Origin: Thermodesulfovibrio sp. 3907-1M
GTDB taxonomy: Bacteria > Nitrospirota > Thermodesulfovibrionia > Thermodesulfovibrionales > Thermodesulfovibrionaceae
Assembly: GCF_040450955.1 (NCBI RefSeq)
Contig: NZ_CP144373.1
Location: 1,282,486-1,346,485 of the forward strand
Direction: 5' to 3'
DNA: 64,000 bases
Part shown: one piece after another, positions 8,728 to 14,859 of the stretch
Layout of the letters: each line of letters begins with the position of its first letter
How positions within the stretch are numbered: position 1 is the first letter of the stretch
Notes under the pieces: generated by a model
Told to the model about the DNA's origin: nothing
The model's input: only the letters and a program-made list of their open reading frames with translations
The model's database searches: none
Position numbers and translations under genes: made by a program

Positions 8728-10198
8728 CTTTCTCTTTTCTTGAGAGTTTAAAAAATCCATATATCTGCCATACTACTGAAAAGTATATTAAGCCATTGAT
8801 AAAAGCTCCTGTAGCTAAGATAACTTGATTTTTTAAGATTCCTAAAACAAAGGCGAATCCGCTCAAGAGCAGTATTAAGAACTCTGGCAAGCCTTCTTGA
8901 ATACATCCAATTACTCGAGAGTTTTCCTTAAATTTAGGAGTTCTCCAAAATCCTTTTTTTGGATAAATCAGGCATTTAATCCATTCAGTTGCCATCGGCA
9001 GAGTCAGGGAAAGAAAAGAGATAAATGCATAGATACGCTCTTTTAAACTCACAGCAGTATTAGCGGGCATTGCAAAAAAGAAACCAAGAGACCTGCTTAA
9101 CAGGAATGCTAAATATGGAACTAAAAAAGCAAAGCTGAATGAAACCAGTCCAATGCTGCTGAATATTATAATCCAGAAAGGTATAAATAAGTTGTTAAAC
9201 CATATTGTATTTTGAGCTAAATAACAAAGCTTTTGCATGAAATTGAGTTTACCACTGATAAAAAATTTGAGATTTTTCATTATAGTCTGCATGTTTCCGA
9301 ATACCCATCTTGCTCTCTGTTTCTTGTAAGCTTTGTAGCTATATGGCATAAGCCCCTTACCTTTTGAACGATCAATATAAATTGTTTTGTAACCAAGCTC
9401 ATGAATTCTTATCCCGATTTCACTGTCTTCTGTTATGACTTCCTCTGAAAATCCTCCAATTCTTTCAAGAACGCTTCTTCTTATAAGTCCCATTGTGCCC
9501 ATAAAAGAGGCAGCATTGTATTCATTGCATGTATTCATTACAGTGCTAAAGAAGTATCTGTAAGCATGATACATTCCCTTTGATGCAGGAGTATCATCCA
9601 GGAAATAATCCTGAGGAAGTTGAACAACTGCTATTTCCTGATTTTTAAAGTATCCCACTGTTTTTTTGAGAAAATCCCTTTCCACTACGTAGTCAGAATC
9701 TATAATTCCGATTATCTCGGTCTCAGATGAGATGAGTCTTAAAGCATAATTTAAAACTCCTGCTTTAGCTCCTTCAATCTCTGGAATGTAAAAAAATTTT
9801 AGTTTTTCACCAAGACAGTTGCAGATTTTTCTAATGATTTCTACATCTTTATCATAAGGAGTATTGTTTACCAGGGCATATACTTCATAGTTTTCATAAT
9901 CAAGATTACTCAGAGAAGTTAATGTGGATTTAACTACTTCTGCTGGTTCTCTACATATGGGAACAAGAATGGAAACAAAAGGCTTATAATCAGCCGGCAA
10001 ATCAATAAAATCCGTTTTTCTCAATCTGTGTTTTTTTGTAGTATCAAAAATTAGAAAAAGCTCCAGAGAGAGAAGACATAAAGAAATGCAGTTTATGATT
10101 GCTTCAAAAAAACTCAGATGAAGTATGTAAAAAATGTATCCAGAAATAATTAAGAAATAAAGAAATCTGGAAGGAAAACGCCAGCCAGCATTCCTCAT
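8681..10198 (-). CDS. Processive family 2 glycosyltransferase, cellulose-synthase-like
   Basis: 505 residues with two N-terminal helices, a cytoplasmic GT-A domain and a cluster of C-terminal helices. Active-site marks of BcsA-like processive synthases are present: VSILVPICREPAEVV, the DxD in IIDSDYVV, the TED in VITEDSEIGI, and QxxRW in KKQRARWVFG. It should polymerise a sugar from a nucleotide donor at the inner membrane and possibly export the chain. No c-di-GMP-binding PilZ domain is visible. The start has an excellent AGGAGGTG ribosome site. It leads a three-gene operon with two GT4 genes. Confidence 0.88.
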   Translation of the reverse strand: MRNAGWRFPSRFLYFLIISGYIFYILHLSFFEAIINCISLCLLSLELFLIFDTTKKHRLRKTDFIDLPADYKPFVSILVPICREPAEVVKSTLTSLSNLDYENYEVYALVNNTPYDKDVEIIRKICNCLGEKLKFFYIPEIEGAKAGVLNYALRLISSETEIIGIIDSDYVVERDFLKKTVGYFKNQEIAVVQLPQDYFLDDTPASKGMYHAYRYFFSTVMNTCNEYNAASFMGTMGLIRRSVLERIGGFSEEVITEDSEIGIRIHELGYKTIYIDRSKGKGLMPYSYKAYKKQRARWVFGNMQTIMKNLKFFISGKLNFMQKLCYLAQNTIWFNNLFIPFWIIIFSSIGLVSFSFAFLVPYLAFLLSRSLGFFFAMPANTAVSLKERIYAFISFLSLTLPMATEWIKCLIYPKKGFWRTPKFKENSRVIGCIQEGLPEFLILLLSGFAFVLGILKNQVILATGAFINGLIYFSVVWQIYGFFKLSRKEKDENWINFATLEETAS

Positions 10199-10208
10199 TA
10201 GCCACCTC

Positions 10209-10224
10209 CTAAGAAAATTCTTAG
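10209..10224 (-). promoter_or_regulatory. Inverted repeat adjoining the ribosome site of the GT2 gene
   Basis: On the minus strand CTAAGAATTTTCTTAG is a perfect palindrome directly in front of and touching the GGAGG of the GT2 gene. It could be an operator or a small leader hairpin; no partner is visible. Confidence 0.35.
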
Positions 10225-10253
10225 TAGCAGCTAATTATAAAGAATGCTAATAT

Positions 10254-10283
10254 AGTATAGCAAAAAATTATTCAAGTTATCAA
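10254..10283 (-). promoter_or_regulatory. Promoter of the polysaccharide (GT2-GT4-GT4) operon
   Basis: On the minus strand TTGATA (10283-10278), 18 nt and TATACT (10259-10254) lie about 55 nt upstream of the GT2 ATG. Confidence 0.5.
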
Positions 10284-10308
10284 CTTTCAAATAGATAACA
10301 CTCTGGAC

Positions 10309-10338
10309 TTGCCAGGAATCCTGCAATAAGGATAAAAT
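10309..10338 (+). promoter_or_regulatory. Promoter of tRNA-Leu
   Basis: TTGCCA (10309-10314), an 18-nt spacer and TAAAAT (10333-10338) end 11 nt before the tRNA. It is divergent from the GT2 promoter. Confidence 0.55.
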
Positions 10339-10349
10339 TAAAATATTGA

Positions 10350-10433
10350 GCCGAAGTGGCGGAACTGGCAGACGCGCCAGATTCAGGATCTGGTGGTGGC
10401 AACGCCGTGCGGGTTCAAATCCCGCCTTCGGCA
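10350..10433 (+). tRNA. tRNA-Leu (anticodon CAG)
   Basis: The 7-bp acceptor stem GCCGAAG/CTTCGGC, a D-arm, the anticodon arm CCAGA-TTCAGGA-TCTGG with anticodon CAG, a long variable arm (class II tRNA) and a GTTCAAATC T-arm are all visible. The discriminator base is A, as expected for leucine. CCA is not encoded. Confidence 0.95.
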
Positions 10434-10467
10434 TTTAGGTTAAATAATGTAAAATAGAGAGTGAGAG

Positions 10468-10923
10468 ATGAAAAAAGTATTATTAATTTTTATTTTATTT
10501 GTGATGTTTTCAATTACTAATTCTGGATATTGTAAGGAAGTGCCTTTTACTCTTGAAGATAGAGATAGAATTATTCGTATGGAAGCAAAGTTGTCTGAGA
10601 TAGAAAAGAGATTTGAGCAAATTGACAAAAGATTTGAGCAAATTGACAAAAGATTTGAGCAAATTGACAAAAGATTTGAGCAGATAATAACATTTATGTG
10701 GATGCTTGTTGCTATTTTTACAGGTATTACATCAGCTACAATAGGTTTCGCTATCTGGGATAGAAGAACTATGATAAAACCCTTTGAAACAAAAACAAGA
10801 ATAATAGAAGAGGAAATAAACAGGGATAGAGAGAAACTTAATTCAGTTGTTGAAGCTTTTCGTAATCTTGCAAAAACTGATGAAAAAGTTGCTGAAGTTT
10901 TGAAACGCTTAAATCTTTTATAA
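10468..10923 (+). CDS. Exported or anchored coiled-coil protein with heptad repeats
   Basis: A 151-residue protein of unknown function. Residues 1-22 form a signal peptide (MKKVLLIFILFVMFSITNSG). Residues about 30-72 form a coiled coil with the heptad RFEQIDK repeated exactly, and about 73-96 is a hydrophobic helix (TFMWMLVAIFTGITSATIGFAIW), followed by a charged helical tail. The repeat comes from a 21-bp unit copied without change. A weak purine-rich ribosome site precedes the ATG. The gene starts 34 nt after tRNA-Leu and could share its transcript. Membrane-tethered coiled-coil proteins of this layout are common but have no assigned role. Confidence 0.72.
   Translation: MKKVLLIFILFVMFSITNSGYCKEVPFTLEDRDRIIRMEAKLSEIEKRFEQIDKRFEQIDKRFEQIDKRFEQIITFMWMLVAIFTGITSATIGFAIWDRRTMIKPFETKTRIIEEEINRDREKLNSVVEAFRNLAKTDEKVAEVLKRLNLL
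10610..10684 (+). repeat. Tandem repeat, 21-bp unit, about 3.5 copies
   Basis: Units begin at 10610, 10631, 10652 and 10673 (partial). The three full copies are identical and each adds one coiled-coil heptad to the protein, so copy number can change without a frameshift. Confidence 0.93.
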
Positions 10924-11201
10924 AATTTTAGCTCCCAGTAAGAACTTTTTATCAATCTTTATCTTTAAGCCTCAAAATCTTTGGTGTTTTAAGTTTTATA
11001 ATTCTGAAGTAAAGTCAGATATAAAAAACTGCAAAGGCAATCCATGATAAAATAAGAAGCGTTTTACTCCTCTAGAATAAAAATCATTTTTGCACTCACC
11101 CTTCTATAAAGACAGAAGCTGGAAGGTATATCAAAGAGATTCTTCCTTTGCACTGATGTAACTGAGGAGGCGGAGCATTGAAAAAGCCTGCATCTAAAAT
11201 A
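10924..11201. other. Gap without a convincing gene; possible decayed coding remnant
   Basis: No intact gene is seen. On the minus strand one frame reads LSWIAFAVFYI, a stop, then LYFRIIKLKTPKILRLK and two stops (about 11045-10960), which looks like the end of a broken membrane protein. It is short enough to be chance. Confidence 0.25.
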
Positions 11202-11230
11202 TTGATAACATTTATTAAAACTGTTATATT
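11202..11230 (+). promoter_or_regulatory. Promoter ahead of the small ORF and ODP operon
   Basis: TTGATA (11202-11207), 17 nt and TATATT (11225-11230). The predicted start of transcription falls on or next to the ATG at 11236, so the small gene would be leaderless and the ODP gene would have a leader of about 230 nt. Confidence 0.5.
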
Positions 11231-11235
11231 ATAGT

Positions 11236-11403
11236 ATGCTTTTTAGTATAGAAATTATTGAAGAATTAGATAAACTTGAGCCTGCTATCAGGTCAACTCT
11301 TATCAAGCTATTGAAAAGCCTTAATAAGACCATTAGTGAGATGGTCAAAAGAGAGGATTTTTTAGAATTTTTAAAGGCTGATTTCAGCAATCGCATAAAA
11401 TAG
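11236..11403 (+). CDS. Small hypothetical protein, 55 residues
   Basis: The frame encodes a charged, helical protein that begins MLFSIEIIEELDKLEPAIRS and ends KREDFLEFLKADFSNRIK. No signal peptide or membrane segment is seen. There is no Shine-Dalgarno, but a -10 box ends 5 nt before the ATG, as seen at other possibly leaderless genes in this window. The EMVKREDFLEFLK segment recalls the N-terminal helical part of larger coiled-coil proteins, so this may be a truncated remnant instead of a functional small protein. Confidence 0.4.
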   Translation: MLFSIEIIEELDKLEPAIRSTLIKLLKSLNKTISEMVKREDFLEFLKADFSNRIK

Positions 11404-11469
11404 TAGGACAGAGGTAATAGAAAATTAAAATTTTGCACTGTCTAAAGACTTATTAAAGGAGGATGAAAT

Positions 11470-12258
11470 ATGCCAGCATTGAACAAAGAGGTTGATATTG
11501 TAAGAGGAGACACAATTTATGATGACGGAACTCACAAATTTATATGGCTTGGATGGGAAGAGCATGAGGAAGAAGGACTTGTTCAGGTTAATCAGTATCT
11601 CATTGAAAACAGGGGAGCGGGTGTAATCCTTGACCCTGGAGGAGTCCATGTATTTCCAAGGGTCGTAGCAAATGTTTCAAGATATGTAGACCTTGAAAGA
11701 ATTGAACATCTCTTTTTCTCCCATCAGGATCCTGATGTTTCATCAGGTGTGGCTTTATGGCTGAGTGTAACAAATGCAAAGGTTTATATATCAAAGTGGT
11801 GGGTGAGATTTCTTCCCCATTACGGAATTTTTGACATGTCAAAAATAGTTCCCATAGATGAAGGTGGTGGAAAGATTCAGCTTCCCTCAGGTGATTATCT
11901 TGAAATAATCCCTGCCCATTTTCTTCACTCAGTGGCTAATTTCCATGTATATGATCCCCGTTCTAAAACTCTTTTTACAGGAGATCTCGGTGCTGCTATC
12001 TTTCCTAAAGGACAGAGATATACCTATGTGGAGGACTTTGACAGTCATTTAAAGCTCATGGAGGGTTTTCATAGAAGATATCTTGCATCAAACAGCGTGG
12101 TAAAAAAATATCTTGAGAGAGTAAGCAGGCTTAATATTGATGTAATAGCTCCCCAGCATGGAGCAATAATCTACAAAAAGGAGCATATCCAAAGATTTTT
12201 TAACTGGCTAAGTGGTTTAAGATGTGGTGTTGACATTGCCGATGAATTCTATAAATAG
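11470..12258 (+). CDS. ODP-type diiron metallo-beta-lactamase-fold protein (oxygen/NO sensor-like)
   Basis: 262 residues with the metallo-beta-lactamase fold of flavodiiron proteins but without the flavodoxin domain. Probable metal ligands are His85, Asp87 and Asp89 in FSHQDPDVSSG, His150 or His153 in PAHFLHS, Asp172 in FTGDLG and His230 in APQHGA. The usual H-x-E-x-D-H motif reads H-x-D-x-D-V here, as I recall for stand-alone ODP proteins. In Treponema such a protein senses oxygen for chemotaxis. The gene lies directly upstream of a soluble chemoreceptor and a c-di-GMP protein, so a sensory role is a strong inference. A perfect AAGGAGG ribosome site precedes the ATG. Confidence 0.85.
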   Translation: MPALNKEVDIVRGDTIYDDGTHKFIWLGWEEHEEEGLVQVNQYLIENRGAGVILDPGGVHVFPRVVANVSRYVDLERIEHLFFSHQDPDVSSGVALWLSVTNAKVYISKWWVRFLPHYGIFDMSKIVPIDEGGGKIQLPSGDYLEIIPAHFLHSVANFHVYDPRSKTLFTGDLGAAIFPKGQRYTYVEDFDSHLKLMEGFHRRYLASNSVVKKYLERVSRLNIDVIAPQHGAIIYKKEHIQRFFNWLSGLRCGVDIADEFYK

Positions 12259-12269
12259 GAGGGCTTAAT

Positions 12270-13145
12270 ATGTTTTTCAGAAAAAAGAAAGCAGTCAGTG
12301 ATAATAAAAAAATGGTTGACATCAATCTTTCACTGATTAAAACCCTTTCATCGGGAATTATAAAGTCAAACCTTGTAGGTTCAACCATATCAAATACAAT
12401 GGGATTAATTGATTCAAACTTCACAAGAATAAAGGATGAGGTCTCCTCAATAGCTACAGCAATGGAAGAGATAGATACAACAATCAGAGACATGTCAAGA
12501 AGTGTGGCATCCATAAATGAGGAAGTCAAAGCCATGGTTGCCCAGAACGAAACAATGGATGAGGAGCTTGAAAAGAGAGTAAAGGATATTGAGTCTCAAA
12601 ACATTAAAATCATTGGAGTGGTCAACAACATAAAAGACCTCGGACATGCTACAGAAAATATTGGTAATGTAGTCACTGCCATATCAGATGTGGCTGATCA
12701 GACAAATCTGCTTGCATTGAATGCTTCAATTGAAGCAGCAAGGGTTGGAGAAGCAGGAAGAGGATTTGCAGTTGTGGCAGATGAGATAAGAAGGCTTTCC
12801 CAGAAAACAGAGGCTCTCACAAAGGATATTGGAAAAATTCTTGGAGACCTTAAAGATCGTGTTATCTCAGCAGTGGGAGAGGTTGAAAAAATAAGAGAGT
12901 TATTTTCAAGCATAGAGGAGGACATGAAAAATATAAGAAAATCCTTTGAAAAAACAAAGATAATGTCCGATACAGTGGGTGATGCTGTCAACACTCTTTC
13001 CGCAGCCATTGAAGAGCAGAGTCAGGTTCTCACAGATGTCTCAAAAAGAATCACAAACACTGCCTCCATGCTCAATGAAACCTATAAGGTCTTCTCCACA
13101 GTTATCAAAGTTAATAATGAGATTTCAAAGCTGACAAAATTTTAA
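12270..13145 (+). CDS. Soluble methyl-accepting chemotaxis-like signalling protein
   Basis: 291 residues with no membrane helix and no recognisable input domain. The whole protein is a helical hairpin, and the conserved chemoreceptor tip is present near residues 140-180 (TNLLALNASIEAARVGEAG followed by RGFAVVADEIRRLS). It should contact CheA/CheW in the cytoplasm. It starts 11 nt after the ODP gene with a GGAGG site, and the next gene follows 15 nt later. I infer that the diiron protein supplies the signal and this protein passes it to the chemotaxis array. Confidence 0.9.
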   Translation: MFFRKKKAVSDNKKMVDINLSLIKTLSSGIIKSNLVGSTISNTMGLIDSNFTRIKDEVSSIATAMEEIDTTIRDMSRSVASINEEVKAMVAQNETMDEELEKRVKDIESQNIKIIGVVNNIKDLGHATENIGNVVTAISDVADQTNLLALNASIEAARVGEAGRGFAVVADEIRRLSQKTEALTKDIGKILGDLKDRVISAVGEVEKIRELFSSIEEDMKNIRKSFEKTKIMSDTVGDAVNTLSAAIEEQSQVLTDVSKRITNTASMLNETYKVFSTVIKVNNEISKLTKF

Positions 13146-13160
13146 TTTCAATCCTGAACA

Positions 13161-14831
13161 ATGAAAAATTTAATTGAGAAAGAGTCACAAAAAGCAAATG
13201 AAATATTACAGGAAAACACAATAATCGCAGAGGCACTTAAAAACTCTGACATCTGGATACTTGTTACAGATGAAAATGGTAATATTCTTTATGTCAATGA
13301 AGCTGTAGAAAGAATTAGTGGATACAAAAAAGAAGAATTGATAGGGAAAAATCCGAGAATATTTAAATCAGGACTAAATCCTCCTGAATTTTATAAAGAG
13401 ATGTGGGATACGATTCTTTCAGGCAGAGTATTTAATGCCATAACTCCTAACAGAAAAAAGGACGGTGAAATTTTCCATGTGGATTTAAAAATAATTCCAG
13501 TGAGACTTACAGGAAATGTCTTAAGATTTGTTGCTGTTGCAAAAGATGTAACGGAAAAGATAAGACTCTCTGAGAGAGTTCAGAGACTTCACAACTATGA
13601 TGCTCTAACAGGACTTCTTAATATGAATGGCTTTACCGTAAATGTATCCCAGAAAATAAAGGAAACTCCGGGCTTAGGCTTGTTTATACTGATAGACATT
13701 TATAATATGAGTAGTATAAACAAAGCTTACGGAATCAACATAGGAGACCAGCTTTTAATCAAGTTTGCAGAAAGAATAAAAAAATCCTTCGAAAACACTG
13801 ATTCCTTAGCAAGAATCTCTGCTGATACCTTTGGAGTTTATCTGATACTGGAGAGTTCTGATGAAATATACAAAGCTTACTCAAAACTATACGAAATGAA
13901 AAACTCTGTTTTGAAAATAGACGACAAAGCGGTCTCTGTCAATATTAATGCAGCATTATCTGTTTTTCCAAAAGATGGAGTAAGTTTCAACACTCTTTAT
14001 GAAAGGACAGACATTGCTCTTCAGAAGGCTAAAAAGGCAGGTGCTGGAGTGATTCTGTTTTTTGACTCTGAAATTGAAAGGGAAGCTGAAAAGCTATGGA
14101 AAGTATTTGAACTGCTTAAAAAAGCCACGGAGGAGAAACTTTTTATTTTTTATTATCAACCCTATTTTTACACAGAGTCATTAAGATTTGCTGGAGCTGA
14201 GGCTCTTGTAAGAATTATTGACAGAAACGGGAAGTTATATACTCCAGATTTTTTTATTGATCAACTGGAAAATAGCCATTATCTGAGCGCTTTTGAAAAC
14301 TGGGCAATTGGTGAAGTTATAGAAAAAATAAAAAAATGGCGGATAAATATCTCTATTAACATTTCAGGGAATACGTTCAGTAACCCCATTATTCTTTCCC
14401 TTTTATCAGCGATTCCTTCTGATGTGAGAGACAAGCTCACTATAGAGATTACTGAAAGAACTTTCATCAAAGACCCTTATTATACCATGCAGATACTCAG
14501 AGAGATAAAATCAATGGACAGTCCACCAAAAATTGCCATAGATGATTTTGGAACAGGTTATTCCTCAATGATTTATCTTAGAGATTTACCAGTTGACATC
14601 ATAAAAATAGACAGAACCTTTATTAAAGACATTGTTAAAGATAAAAAGAGTCTTGCCATTGTTCAGACAATCATAGACCTTACAAGAAGACTTGAAAAGA
14701 AAACCTTAGCAGAGGGAGTAGAAACAGAGGAACAACTTGAAATTTTAAAATCAGCAGGATGTGACCTTGTTCAAGGATTTTTATTTTCAAAACCTGTTCC
14801 AGAAGACAAGCTCTTGTCTTTTATTGCCTAA
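13161..14831 (+). CDS. PAS-GGDEF-EAL protein, probable c-di-GMP phosphodiesterase
   Basis: 556 residues without membrane segments: helix, PAS domain (about 25-135, NSDIWILVTDENGNILYVNE), GGDEF domain (about 150-305) and EAL domain (about 320-556). The cyclase signature is degenerate (RISADTFGVYL in place of GGDEF), so it should not make c-di-GMP. The EAL domain keeps the expected residues: AEALVR, NISGNTF, EITERTF, IDDFGTGYSS, IKIDRTFI and AEGVETEEQ. It should therefore hydrolyse c-di-GMP. No Shine-Dalgarno is visible; translation is probably coupled to the chemoreceptor gene 15 nt upstream. Confidence 0.92.
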   Translation: MKNLIEKESQKANEILQENTIIAEALKNSDIWILVTDENGNILYVNEAVERISGYKKEELIGKNPRIFKSGLNPPEFYKEMWDTILSGRVFNAITPNRKKDGEIFHVDLKIIPVRLTGNVLRFVAVAKDVTEKIRLSERVQRLHNYDALTGLLNMNGFTVNVSQKIKETPGLGLFILIDIYNMSSINKAYGINIGDQLLIKFAERIKKSFENTDSLARISADTFGVYLILESSDEIYKAYSKLYEMKNSVLKIDDKAVSVNINAALSVFPKDGVSFNTLYERTDIALQKAKKAGAGVILFFDSEIEREAEKLWKVFELLKKATEEKLFIFYYQPYFYTESLRFAGAEALVRIIDRNGKLYTPDFFIDQLENSHYLSAFENWAIGEVIEKIKKWRINISINISGNTFSNPIILSLLSAIPSDVRDKLTIEITERTFIKDPYYTMQILREIKSMDSPPKIAIDDFGTGYSSMIYLRDLPVDIIKIDRTFIKDIVKDKKSLAIVQTIIDLTRRLEKKTLAEGVETEEQLEILKSAGCDLVQGFLFSKPVPEDKLLSFIA

Positions 14832-14859
14832 AAAAGCCAATCTCTGTTTTAATTAAATA

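Noticed and set aside
8728-8760. Longer start for the first GT4 gene
   Set aside because: The extra residues are unlike the paralogue's N-terminus and deepen the overlap with the GT2 gene; MKIGLISPLW is the natural start.
10231-10434. A minus-strand frame across tRNA-Leu
   Set aside because: The tRNA is complete and unambiguous; the frame has no ribosome site or protein-like composition.
10610-10684. CRISPR-like direct repeats
   Set aside because: The units are contiguous with no spacers and lie in frame inside a coding sequence.
10440-10955. A minus-strand frame of 171 codons opposite the coiled-coil gene
   Set aside because: It is created by the 21-bp tandem repeat, which has no stop in that frame. 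The plus-strand protein has a signal peptide, heptads and a membrane helix, so the minus frame is a shadow.
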